Shown one piece after another: positions 34,404 to 41,955 of a DNA stretch of 64,000 nucleotides. A program made the translations under genes and the position numbers. Under the pieces are notes generated by a model. It worked only from the letters and a program-made list of their open reading frames with translations. It did not search any database and had not been told where the DNA came from. Location: NCBI RefSeq assembly GCF_022479115.1, contig NZ_CP092497.1:8618001-8682000 (forward strand), written 5' to 3'. The stretch's first letter is position 1, and each line of letters starts with the position of its first letter. This DNA comes from Amycolatopsis sp. EV170708-02-1 (GTDB lineage: Bacteria; Actinomycetota; Actinomycetes; Mycobacteriales; Pseudonocardiaceae).

Positions 34404-34609
34404 TGCCTCCCGTACTTCTTGTGCACCGCTTGCCTGCTGACCCCCAGCTCGGCCGCGATCTCCTGCCAGGACCAGCCGTGCACCCGCGCGCTGCGGACCT
34501 GCACGGCCTCGAGTTGTTCCAACAGCCGGCGCAAGGCGGCGACGGCGCGCAATCCCACCCGGGGATCGCGGTCACCGGCTCGCGCGGCCAGATCTGTCGC
34601 TTCGGTCAT
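34400..34609 (-). CDS. Small helix-turn-helix protein coupled to Clp_N
   Basis: A 69-residue protein. N-terminal helix AVAALRRLLEQLEAVQVRSAR, then the HTH WSWQEIAAELGVSRQAVHKKYG (about 46-67). The ATG at 34609 has no ribosome site; a promoter with TTGACA, 17-bp spacer and TAGGTT places the transcript start at the ATG itself, so it is probably leaderless. Twin GTCAAC-N4-GTTGAC dyads at 34613-34655 overlap this promoter and suggest autorepression. Confidence 0.85.
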   Translation of the reverse strand: MTEATDLAARAGDRDPRVGLRAVAALRRLLEQLEAVQVRSARVHGWSWQEIAAELGVSRQAVHKKYGRH

Positions 34610-34612
34610 GAC

Positions 34613-34655
34613 GTCAACCTACGTTGACATCTCGCCCATGTCAACCTCAGTTGAC
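34613..34655. promoter_or_regulatory. Twin operator and leaderless promoter of the HTH-Clp_N operon
   Basis: GTCAACCTACGTTGAC (34613-34628) and GTCAACCTCAGTTGAC (34640-34655), centres 27 bp apart. On the minus strand the -35 (TTGACA, 34644-34639) and -10 (TAGGTT, 34621-34616) lie inside the two dyads with a 17-bp spacer. The second dyad ends 15 bp before the divergent PP2C-like gene. The same layout is at 51208-51252. Confidence 0.75.
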
Positions 34656-34670
34656 AGTTAGGGTCGGGGC

Positions 34671-35444
34671 ATGGCCGAAATCGCAGTGGCGGAAAGGGAC
34701 GGAGTGGGCGCGGACGGATCGACGCGCCCGACCGAGGACCACGTCGCCGTCCTCGGCAACGCCGTGGTGGTGCTGGACGGGGCGACCGCGCCGCGGCCGG
34801 ATCTGCCGTCCGGCGGCTGGTACGCGAGCCTCCTCGTGCACAGCCTGTCGCGGGCGCTGAGCGCGGAACCCCAGGCCGATCTCGCGGTGTTGCTGGCCGA
34901 GTCGATCGCTGACGTCGCCCAGCGCGAAGGCCTCGAACCGGGACGTTCGCCGTCGAGCACGGTCGCGATCGCGCGCTGGACGGACGACACCGTCGACGGG
35001 CTGGTGCTCGCCGACAGCCCCATCGTCGCCTTCGGCCCTTCCGGCGCCGACCCGCTCACCGACGACAGGCTCGTCTCGCTGCGCGAAAGCGGTCAGCTCC
35101 GCACCGGCGCCGACGTCCGCGCGAAACGCAACGCGCCGGACGGCTTCTGGGTCGCCGAAGCGGAACCCAGGGCCGCCGCCGAAGCCGTCCGCCGCAGTTG
35201 GCCGCGCTCGGAGGTCGACGCCCTGCTGCTGGCCACCGACGGCGTCGCGATCGGTGTCGACGAGTACGGCCTGTTCGACTGGCCGGAGGTGCTCGCCATC
35301 AGCCGGGAGCGTGGCCCGGACGCCGTCCTCGACGCGGTGCGCACGGCCGAGAAACAGGATCCCGACGGCGAGCGCTGGCCCCGCGCGAAAAGGCACGATG
35401 ACCAGCTACTGGTACTCGTCGACTTCGGGGTAGCCCCAGGGTAA
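34671..35444 (+). CDS. PP2C-like serine/threonine phosphatase family protein
   Basis: A 257-residue PP2C-fold protein. TEDHVAVLGNAVVVLDGATAPRPDLPSGGWYA has the metal-binding Asp-Gly, DALLLATDGVAIGVDEYGLFDW the second Asp, and AKRHDDQLLVLVDFG the terminal Asp pair. The N-terminal Arg/Asp motif differs from classic PP2C (no RxxNED), so activity may be altered. It is divergent from the HTH-Clp_N operon, and the shared 60-bp gap contains the twin operator, so co-regulation is likely. Confidence 0.8.
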   Translation: MAEIAVAERDGVGADGSTRPTEDHVAVLGNAVVVLDGATAPRPDLPSGGWYASLLVHSLSRALSAEPQADLAVLLAESIADVAQREGLEPGRSPSSTVAIARWTDDTVDGLVLADSPIVAFGPSGADPLTDDRLVSLRESGQLRTGADVRAKRNAPDGFWVAEAEPRAAAEAVRRSWPRSEVDALLLATDGVAIGVDEYGLFDWPEVLAISRERGPDAVLDAVRTAEKQDPDGERWPRAKRHDDQLLVLVDFGVAPG

Positions 35445-35497
35445 AACCGGGGGCTTCCCGGATCGGAAAACCGCGTCCGCGCGAGCACGCTGGACGC

Positions 35498-36397
35498 ATG
35501 ACGTTCCCTGGGGAGAGATCGCGGGCGAGACCCTGGCTGATCGCGTCGGGCGCGGCCATCGGCTGGGCACTGTTCACCATGGTGGTGCTGCACCTGATCA
35601 GCTCACGCGATCCGGTGTTCGACACGCTGTCCAGCTACGCCTATGTCGACCGCGGCACCGGCATGCTCGGGGCCAGCGTGCTCTCCCTCTCCATCGGCTC
35701 ACTCACCGCGCTCGGCGCGCTGGCCGCGGCCGGGATCCCGCTCAGCCGCACCACGAAACTGCTGTTCGTGCTGTGGTCACTCGGGCTGGCGGCGGCCGCG
35801 ATCTTCCCGGCGAGCTACCCGGAGTTCCCGGATCCGGTCAGCGGCGAGATCCACCTGTACGCGTGTCTCATCGCGTTCCTCAGCCTGCCCGCCGCCGGTT
35901 TCACCCTGCGCGACAACCTGCGCGGCACCCCCGCGGCCAGGCTGATCGGCCGCCTGGCCTGGGGCAGCGCCGCCGGGCTGATCGTCTTCGGGCTCAGCTT
36001 CATCTTCGTGCGCCTGGCCGACATCCCGTTCTTCAAGACCTTGACCGACATCGCGCCGGTCGGCGTCATGCAGCGGGTTTCCCTGGTGGCACACGTGATC
36101 CTGATCGCCGGGATGCTGAAGGTCGCGTCAGCCGCGCACCGCGTCGGCGAATTCGGGGGCGTACCCGTAGAGGCCGGGCAGCCCGCCCGTGTGCAGGAAG
36201 ACAACGTGCTCGTCGGGCGCGAAATGGCCTTCGGCGGCCCAGCGGATCAGCGCGGCACCCACTTTGCCGGTGTACACGGGATCGAGCGCGATTCCTTCCG
36301 TGCGGCCGAAAAGCCGCACCGCGTCCCACGTCTCGCCGGTCGGGATCCCGTAGCCGGGGCCGATCGTGCGGTCGTCGATGCGCAGACCTTCGAGTGA
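35498..36397 (+). CDS. DUF998 family membrane protein with antisense C-terminal extension
   Basis: The first 210 residues are a DUF998-type protein with six membrane helices (WLIASGAAIGWALFTMVVLHLIS, MLGASVLSLSIGSLTALGALAAAG, LLFVLWSLGLAAAAIFPAS and others) and FPASYPEFPDPVSGEIHLYACLIAFLSLPAAG. The frame has no stop at the expected end (about 36130) and runs 270 nt antisense into the desulfhydrase gene, adding about 90 residues of non-hydrophobic sequence. The extension is probably not a conserved domain; a nearby indel or natural stop loss are possible. Function of DUF998 unknown. Confidence 0.75.
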   Translation: MTFPGERSRARPWLIASGAAIGWALFTMVVLHLISSRDPVFDTLSSYAYVDRGTGMLGASVLSLSIGSLTALGALAAAGIPLSRTTKLLFVLWSLGLAAAAIFPASYPEFPDPVSGEIHLYACLIAFLSLPAAGFTLRDNLRGTPAARLIGRLAWGSAAGLIVFGLSFIFVRLADIPFFKTLTDIAPVGVMQRVSLVAHVILIAGMLKVASAAHRVGEFGGVPVEAGQPARVQEDNVLVGREMAFGGPADQRGTHFAGVHGIERDSFRAAEKPHRVPRLAGRDPVAGADRAVVDAQTFE

Positions 36398-37141
36398 CGG
36401 CGGCTCAGTGCCGAGCAGCACGGAGGCGGCGATGGTGAGATCGGCCAGATTGTCGAGGGCTTCGTCGACCGGATGGCTGACGCAGGCGATGTCCAGCGTC
36501 AGCCGGTCGAGGCCGGCCGTGCCGACGACGAGCCCGGCGGACGTCCCGCCGCTGGCGTGCGGAGCGACCAGCCGCGCCTCGGTGATCCCCAGCTCGGCGA
36601 GCTGCCCCTCGATCTCCTGCGCGGCCGCGACGTAGCCGAGCGCCCCGACACCGTCGGAGCCGCCGACGGGGAACGTCGCCACCTGCCGCCCCTCTGCCGC
36701 GGCCTCGGTGATCAGCCGGTCGTAAGTCCTGCCGGTCTCCTCACCGTCGCGGCAGATGTGCACGTTCGCGCCGAAGAGGTGGTCGAGGGAGACGTTGCCG
36801 GACCGCTCGTACGCGTCGCCGTCGCGAGGGACCTTCGCGGTCAGCACGAGCTCGCATCGCAACCCGAGCTTCGCGCAGGCGGCCGCGGTCTGGCGGCCAT
36901 GGTTGGTCTGCAGCGCGCCGAAGGTGATCACCGTGTCGGCGCCGTTCTCGATCGCCGCGCCGAGCAGGAACTCGAGTTTGCGCAGCTTGTTGCCGCCCAC
37001 GCCAAGCGGATGCACGTCGTCCCGTTTGAGCAGCAGATTCGGCAGTCCGAGTGCCTCGCCCAGCCGGGGCGCGGGATGCAGCGGCGTCGGATAGCCGCCG
37101 AGGTCGACGCGGGGGAAGCGATCGAGGTTCATGAACTTCAC
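36128..37141 (-). CDS. D-cysteine desulfhydrase / ACC deaminase family PLP enzyme
   Basis: A 337-residue fold-type II PLP enzyme. FPRVDLGGYPTPLHPAPRLGEALG, the PLP lysine in HPLGVGGNKLRKLEFLLG and TFGALQTNHGRQTAAACAKLG are diagnostic. The phosphate-binding loop is APHASGGTSAGLVVG. Likely converts D-cysteine (or a D-amino acid/ACC) to pyruvate or 2-oxobutyrate and ammonia; DcyD is favoured. Divergent from the amidase operon with the TetR-type dyad at 37170 between, so it may be in the same regulon. Confidence 0.88.
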   Translation of the reverse strand: MKFMNLDRFPRVDLGGYPTPLHPAPRLGEALGLPNLLLKRDDVHPLGVGGNKLRKLEFLLGAAIENGADTVITFGALQTNHGRQTAAACAKLGLRCELVLTAKVPRDGDAYERSGNVSLDHLFGANVHICRDGEETGRTYDRLITEAAAEGRQVATFPVGGSDGVGALGYVAAAQEIEGQLAELGITEARLVAPHASGGTSAGLVVGTAGLDRLTLDIACVSHPVDEALDNLADLTIAASVLLGTEPPSLEGLRIDDRTIGPGYGIPTGETWDAVRLFGRTEGIALDPVYTGKVGAALIRWAAEGHFAPDEHVVFLHTGGLPGLYGYAPEFADAVRG

Positions 37142-37169
37142 GTAACCACACCGAGGCTACTCGGTGGTA

Positions 37170-37189
37170 TCGTTCGTTTGAACGAACGA
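37170..37189. promoter_or_regulatory. TetR-type operator
   Basis: TCGTTCGTT-TG-AACGAACGA, a perfect 9-bp dyad, lies 28 bp upstream of the desulfhydrase start and 19 bp upstream of the amidase start. The size and AACGAACG sequence are typical of TetR-family operators. The TetR gene at 38588 belongs to the amidase operon, so autoregulation is expected. Confidence 0.7.
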
Positions 37190-37208
37190 GAACCTGCAGG
37201 GGGAGCCC

Positions 37209-38591
37209 ATGACCACCTCGAAGGCGGACCTCGCGTTCACCGGCCTCGCCGAACAGGCCTCGATGCTCACCGCCGGAGCCACGACATCCGTCGAGCTCAC
37301 GCGCTTGGCGCTCGAAAAGGCCGAAGCCAGCCAGCCCGTTCTCAACGCCTTCAAATGCCTTCGCGCGGAAGAAGCCCTTCGCGAGGCCGAGGCGGCCGAC
37401 CGGCGGCTGGCCGACGGCGAATCCGCTCCCCTGCTCGGCGTCCCCACCGCGATCAAGGACGACCTCGACGTCACCGGCCTGCCGACAGCGTTCGGTTGCG
37501 AAGGCGATTTCTCCGTCGCGACAACGGATTCCCCGCCCGTCGCCGCGCTCCGCGAGGCGGGCGCGGTGCTCATCGGCAAGACCAACACCCCGGAACTCGG
37601 CCAATGGCCCTTCACCGAAGGCCCGGCGTTCGGCGCGACCCGCAATCCGTGGGACACCGAACGCACCCCGGGCGGTTCCTCCGGCGGCGCGGCGGCGGCC
37701 ATCGCGTCGGGGGTGATCGCCGCCGCGCTGGGTTCCGACGGGGCGGGGTCGATCCGGATCCCGGCCGCGTGGACCGATCTGGTCGGGATCAAACCGCAGC
37801 GTGGCCGCGTCCCGACCGAACGCGAACTCTTCCACGGCCTGACCGTGGTCGGCCCGCTCGCGCGCACCGTCGCCGACGCGGCGCTGCTGCTCGACGTCGC
37901 CGCCGGCACCGGCACCGCGTTCCAGGCCGCCGCCCGCCGCGAGCCGGGCCGGATGCGGATCGGGTTGTCCAAGCGGATCCCTTTCACCGCGACGAAAACC
38001 AAACTCGAACCGCAGGCGCACGCGGCCGTCGTCCGGCTCGCGGAGCGGTTCGCCGAACTCGGCCACGAGATCGTCGAGATCGAACCCGACTACCGGCTGA
38101 TCGGCCTCACCTTCCTGCCTCGTTCGCTCGTCGGCGTGCGCGACTGGTCCCGTCGCGTCCCGGACCAGGCTCGGCTCGACCCGCGCACACGCGCCAACGC
38201 ACGGCAGGGTTCCGCACTGGCCGGGCCGGCCCTGCGGCTCGCCCGCGCCACGGAACCGTTGCTGCAACGGCAGATCGGCTCGGTGTTCGGCCGGGTGGAC
38301 GTCGTGCTCACGCCCACCACCGCCACGCCGCCACCGCGGATCGGCACCTTCGACAAGCTCTCCGGCTGGCAGACCGACCAGGCCATGATCGCCGCGTGCC
38401 CCTACGCTTGGCCGTGGAACGTGCTGGGCTGGCCGGGGGTCAACGTCCCCGCCGGGCTGAGCCCGGAAGGCCTGCCGCTCGGCGGTCAGCTGCTCGGTCC
38501 CTCGCATTCCGAGGAGCGGCTGATCTCGCTGGCCGCGCAACTGGAAGAGGTCGAACGGTGGCAGGACCGCAAACCCGAGACCGCTTGGTGA
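37209..38591 (+). CDS. Amidase (amidase-signature family)
   Basis: A 460-residue amidase hydrolysing an amide to acid and ammonia. The Ser-cisSer-Lys triad is visible: Lys near 83 in TAIKDDLDV, cis-Ser near 157 in GGSSGGAAAAIASG, nucleophile Ser near 181 in GSDGAGSIRIPAAW. The ribosome site AGGGGGAG precedes the ATG. First gene of an operon with TetR (GTGA overlap) and an MpaB-type oxygenase. The substrate is not evident; the oxygenase and the TetR regulator suggest a catabolic or detoxifying route. Confidence 0.93.
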   Translation: MTTSKADLAFTGLAEQASMLTAGATTSVELTRLALEKAEASQPVLNAFKCLRAEEALREAEAADRRLADGESAPLLGVPTAIKDDLDVTGLPTAFGCEGDFSVATTDSPPVAALREAGAVLIGKTNTPELGQWPFTEGPAFGATRNPWDTERTPGGSSGGAAAAIASGVIAAALGSDGAGSIRIPAAWTDLVGIKPQRGRVPTERELFHGLTVVGPLARTVADAALLLDVAAGTGTAFQAAARREPGRMRIGLSKRIPFTATKTKLEPQAHAAVVRLAERFAELGHEIVEIEPDYRLIGLTFLPRSLVGVRDWSRRVPDQARLDPRTRANARQGSALAGPALRLARATEPLLQRQIGSVFGRVDVVLTPTTATPPPRIGTFDKLSGWQTDQAMIAACPYAWPWNVLGWPGVNVPAGLSPEGLPLGGQLLGPSHSEERLISLAAQLEEVERWQDRKPETAW

Positions 38592-39136
38592 ACACCCGCG
38601 AGGCCATTCTCCACGCCGCCCTCAAGGTGGTCGGGGAACAAGGTGTCGGCGGGCTGACCAACCGCCGGATCGCGCGGCAGGCCGAGGTCTCGCTCGGCAC
38701 GCTGACCTACCACTTCCCCAGCCAGACGGCCTTGCTGCGCGAGGCGATGCTGCTGTTCGTGGAAGAAGAGACCACGAAGCTGACCGGGTTCGTCGACGCG
38801 TACCGCGAGCAGGGCCTGAGTGTCGAGCAGGCCGCGTCGGTGGTCGAGCAGGTCATCGAGCAACTGCCGTTCGGCACCGACGAACTCGGCGCGCACGAGC
38901 TGTACCTGCAGGCCGCGCGCGACCCGGAACTCCAGGACGCGGCCGCCCGCTGTTTCGCCGCGTACGACGAACTCGCGCTGGTGATCCTGAAAACGCTCGG
39001 CGTGCCGTCGCCGGAACGGCTGACCGGTCCGGTCGTCGCGCTGATCGCCGGGTTGCAGTTGCGCAGGCTGGCCACGGGCGACGACGGCGTCGGGGTGGCG
39101 CAGTCGCTGATGATGCTCGTCCGCGGCGCGTCATGA
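38588..39136 (+). CDS. TetR-family transcriptional regulator
   Basis: A 182-residue regulator with GTG start overlapping the amidase stop. The HTH is at 1-47: REAILHAALKVVGEQGVGGLTNRRIARQAEVSLGTLTYHFPSQTALL. The C-terminal ligand domain includes ELYLQAARDPELQDAAARCFAAYDELALVILKTLG. It probably represses its own operon through the dyad at 37170-37189. The stop overlaps the next start (ATGA). Confidence 0.93.
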   Translation: MNTREAILHAALKVVGEQGVGGLTNRRIARQAEVSLGTLTYHFPSQTALLREAMLLFVEEETTKLTGFVDAYREQGLSVEQAASVVEQVIEQLPFGTDELGAHELYLQAARDPELQDAAARCFAAYDELALVILKTLGVPSPERLTGPVVALIAGLQLRRLATGDDGVGVAQSLMMLVRGAS

Positions 39137-39984
39137 CCGGTCCGCCGATCGTCAAGGGGACGGCGGCGTGGAAGTACTTCGGCGACTTCCGGGCCGGGCT
39201 GCTGGCGGGCCAGGTGCTGGTGCTGCAGGTCGCGCATCCGGTCGTCGCGGCCGGGGTGCGGGATCATTCCGACTACGTCGAGGATCCGTGGACCCGGCTC
39301 ATGCGCACGGCCGCGTCGCTGTCCATCTACATCTACGGCGGCCCGGAGGGCGCGCGGTACGAGGCGGACCGGCTGCGCGCGCTGCACCGGTCGTTCACCG
39401 GCGTCGACGGCGGGCGCCGCTACAGCGCGCTGAACCCGCACGCGTACGCCTGGGTGCACGCCACGCTCGTCATGGTTCCCGTTGACACACAACGGTTCTA
39501 CGGCACCCCGATGACACCGTCCGAATTGGACGAGTACTACGCGCAGATGCGCGACGTCGGACGGCTGCTCGGCCTGCGTGAGCAGGACATGCCACCCACA
39601 TGGCCCGAATTCGAGCGGTACTACGCGGAGATGATCGACGGGTTCGGCCCGAACGAAACGATTTCGACATTGTTCGAAACGATTCGGACGGTGAAGAAAC
39701 CGTGGAGATGGCTGCCCGACAAACGCTGGATTCGGCTTCAGCGATGGCAGCATCGGGGGCAGATGTTCGTCATCCGCGCCACACTGCCGCCCGCACTGCG
39801 TGATCGCCTCGGTCTACAGTGGACTAGTCGTGACCAGCGCCGATTCGACCGGTTCCGTCGCGTGGTGCGCTTCCTGGGCGGCCTGGTGCCGGTGACGCTG
39901 CGTTCGTCGCTCGTGCGGAGGATCGGCAGGCTCAACGTCTGGTTCCGGGCGCATCCCCGCGCGTATCGTTTCCTCGGGGGCTGA
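39133..39984 (+). CDS. DUF2236 / MpaB-type oxygenase family protein
   Basis: A 283-residue protein of the ER-bound oxygenase MpaB / rubber oxygenase (Lcp-like) family. GLLAGQVLVLQVAHPVVAAGVRDHSDYVEDPWTRLMRTA contains the conserved His region used for haem binding, and SALNPHAYAWVHATLVMVPVDTQRFYGTPMTPSELDEYYAQMRDV continues it. Actinobacteria have many such proteins, with oxidation of hydrophobic substrates inferred. Translationally coupled to the TetR gene. Confidence 0.9.
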   Translation: MTGPPIVKGTAAWKYFGDFRAGLLAGQVLVLQVAHPVVAAGVRDHSDYVEDPWTRLMRTAASLSIYIYGGPEGARYEADRLRALHRSFTGVDGGRRYSALNPHAYAWVHATLVMVPVDTQRFYGTPMTPSELDEYYAQMRDVGRLLGLREQDMPPTWPEFERYYAEMIDGFGPNETISTLFETIRTVKKPWRWLPDKRWIRLQRWQHRGQMFVIRATLPPALRDRLGLQWTSRDQRRFDRFRRVVRFLGGLVPVTLRSSLVRRIGRLNVWFRAHPRAYRFLGG

Positions 39985-40008
39985 CCCCCCCACCGGAGTA
40001 AGGGACGT

Positions 40009-40028
40009 GGTCCCCTGTACGGGGGACC
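40009..40028. promoter_or_regulatory. Inverted repeat before the YtkA/FixH-type cluster
   Basis: GGTCCCC-tgtacg-GGGGACC is a perfect 7-bp dyad, 56 bp upstream of the first gene of the cluster. G/C-tract dyads of this kind resemble metal-sensor (CsoR-like) operators, but the match is only general. It could also be the terminator of the preceding operon, although no U-tract follows. Confidence 0.35.
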
Positions 40029-40084
40029 CCGATTCCCCCGCGCTGTGACGCTTTCCCGGGCCGTCGTCGTTAACTTCGGCCGGG

Positions 40085-41533
40085 ATGGGGAATTCACCGA
40101 GGGGGCGGCGCACGGCGCCGATGGTCATCGCCCGCGTACTCGTGCTCTGCGCGCTGGCGTCCGTTCTGCTGTCCGGCACCGCGCAGGCGGACGGCGTGTC
40201 GAGCGGCGCGGACGTCCAGGTCGCGCAGACGCTCGGCACGCGGGATCTCACGGTCATCCTGCGGCGGATGGACATCGCGCCCGGACCGCTGCACGTCGAC
40301 GTCGTCACGCATACCGGAAGCGCGCCGGGAACGCTGAAACTGCGCGCGTCCACCGCCGGAACGACGTTTTCCGAAACGACGGTGCCGCTGGACGGGAAAC
40401 CCGGAGCCCATGCGGCGCGGCTTCAGGTCGATCAGCCGGGGCCGTGGGAACTCGGCCTGGACGACGGGACGGATACCGCCTCGATCCCGTTCATCGTTCC
40501 GGCCAGGGTCATCCCTCCGTGGGAGAAGGCCACCTTCGGCGGCTTCGTCGCCGCGGGTGTGTTCCTGGTGCTCGGCCTCGTCGTCGCGATGCGCGTCAAA
40601 CGGCCGCAGCTCGCGCTGATCCCGGCGGGCGGGATGGTCGCCGCGCTAGCGGTCGCGGTCACCGGCGCGATGCTGTCGGCGTCCACTCCGCCGCCGCCCG
40701 CGCCCGGTGCGGCGCTGGATCCGACGATCGACAACATCCGGGACCCGTACGCGAACGCGCAGATGTCCACAGTGGACTTCTCGCGTCCGCCGGTGAATCT
40801 GGCCGTGCGTTCGCCGAACGCGCGGACGGGCGCTCTCGCCGAAGTGCGTCTCGCCCTCGCCGACGGCTCGACCGGCCGCCCCGTCGACGACCTACTGGTG
40901 CACGACAACGCTTTGATCCACCTCGTCGTCATCTCGCCGACGGGCAGGCTCTGGCATCTGCATCCGGTGCGCGTCGGCCCTGGTGACTACCGGGTGAAGT
41001 TCACCCCGCCCGAGGCCGGGACCTACGCCGTCGCCGCGGAACTCGCCCGGCGAGGCGGTGGCGTGCAGCTGCTCCGCACCACACTGGGTGTCGCGGCCGG
41101 AACGGACTCCCCGGCCGAACCCGTCCCCGCCGGAGCCGGAAAGCGGGTCGTGCAAGGGAATCCGGTCGACGTCGAGATCCGGCCGGGTACGCCGGCCACG
41201 ATCACCGCGCGGTTCGCCCACGCGGATCTCCAACCCTGGCTGGGCATGCTCGGCCACCTCATCGTCGTCGGCCCGATCACCGGCGACCACCGGGTCGGCG
41301 CGGATGCCGCTGCCGCGCCGACCTGGGCCCATGTGCACTCGATGATCCCGCAGGCACCGGGAATGCCGGGCAAACCCGACGAAACCGTCGCCGCGTACGG
41401 TCCCGACGTCCCGTTCACGTACACCTTCGCCGCGCCTGGAAAGTACCGCGTCTGGCTGCAGGCCGAGCGCGGCTACACGGTGCTGACCGTGCCCATGCAG
41501 ATCGAGGTCCCGGCGGAAGGGGCACCACAGTGA
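40085..41533 (+). CDS. Large exported/membrane protein with His-rich extracytoplasmic domain
   Basis: A 482-residue protein. Signal-like helix VIARVLVLCALASVLLSGTAQA, an extracytoplasmic domain (about 37-140), two membrane helices (ATFGGFVAAGVFLVLGLVVAM; LALIPAGGMVAALAVAVTGAML), then a C-terminal domain with several His motifs (HDNALIHLVVISPTGRLWHLHPV; FAHADLQPWLGMLGHLIVVGP; WAHVHSM) and a beta-sandwich end. These resemble YtkA/FixH and copper-binding modules. First of four overlapping genes. A copper or metal role is inferred; no transport ATPase is present. Confidence 0.75.
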   Translation: MGNSPRGRRTAPMVIARVLVLCALASVLLSGTAQADGVSSGADVQVAQTLGTRDLTVILRRMDIAPGPLHVDVVTHTGSAPGTLKLRASTAGTTFSETTVPLDGKPGAHAARLQVDQPGPWELGLDDGTDTASIPFIVPARVIPPWEKATFGGFVAAGVFLVLGLVVAMRVKRPQLALIPAGGMVAALAVAVTGAMLSASTPPPPAPGAALDPTIDNIRDPYANAQMSTVDFSRPPVNLAVRSPNARTGALAEVRLALADGSTGRPVDDLLVHDNALIHLVVISPTGRLWHLHPVRVGPGDYRVKFTPPEAGTYAVAAELARRGGGVQLLRTTLGVAAGTDSPAEPVPAGAGKRVVQGNPVDVEIRPGTPATITARFAHADLQPWLGMLGHLIVVGPITGDHRVGADAAAAPTWAHVHSMIPQAPGMPGKPDETVAAYGPDVPFTYTFAAPGKYRVWLQAERGYTVLTVPMQIEVPAEGAPQ

Positions 41534-41937
41534 ATTCCACAGTGGACGGACGCAGACCCGTCCTGCTCATCTCCGTGGTCGCCGTGCTCGCGGCGGCGAT
41601 CGTGGCCTGGCTGGTGTGGCCGAGCGGCGGCGGGGAACAGACACAGCGCTCGACGCAGGGCCCGTACACGGTGCAGTTGTCGGTCGAAGATCCGCACCAG
41701 GGCGGCAATGTCTTCGCGCTGACCGTCACCGGTGCCGCGCCGGACGTCGTCACGCTCGAACCCGTGATGCCCCAGATGGGGCACGCGCTCGCGCCGTCGC
41801 CCGCGATCGCGGAGGGGCCGGGCCGGTTCCGCACCGGCGACGTCCTGCTGCCGATGTCGGGGCAATGGGAGATCACCGTTTCACTGCGCGGGCCGTCCGG
41901 CGCCACGCAGCACGTTTTTCCTTTGCTGGTCAAGTAA
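41530..41937 (+). CDS. YtkA/FixH-like membrane-anchored protein
   Basis: A 135-residue protein with GTG start overlapping the previous stop. One N-terminal membrane anchor (PVLLISVVAVLAAAIVAWLVW) is followed by a small beta-sandwich: YTVQLSVEDPHQGGNVFALTVTG, EPVMPQMGHALAPSPAIAEGPGRFRTGDVLLPMSGQWEITVSL. The MPxMGH motif and MSGQWEI are typical of YtkA-like/FixH copper-related domains, where Met and His could bind Cu(I). Confidence 0.8.
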   Translation: MNSTVDGRRPVLLISVVAVLAAAIVAWLVWPSGGGEQTQRSTQGPYTVQLSVEDPHQGGNVFALTVTGAAPDVVTLEPVMPQMGHALAPSPAIAEGPGRFRTGDVLLPMSGQWEITVSLRGPSGATQHVFPLLVK

Positions 41938-41955
41938 GAGAGGGAGGTCGGGGGT

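Noticed and set aside
40009..40028. Confident CsoR operator call
   Set aside because: The dyad lacks the TACCC/GGGTA ends of known CsoR sites and no CsoR gene is visible, so it is listed only as a generic candidate site.
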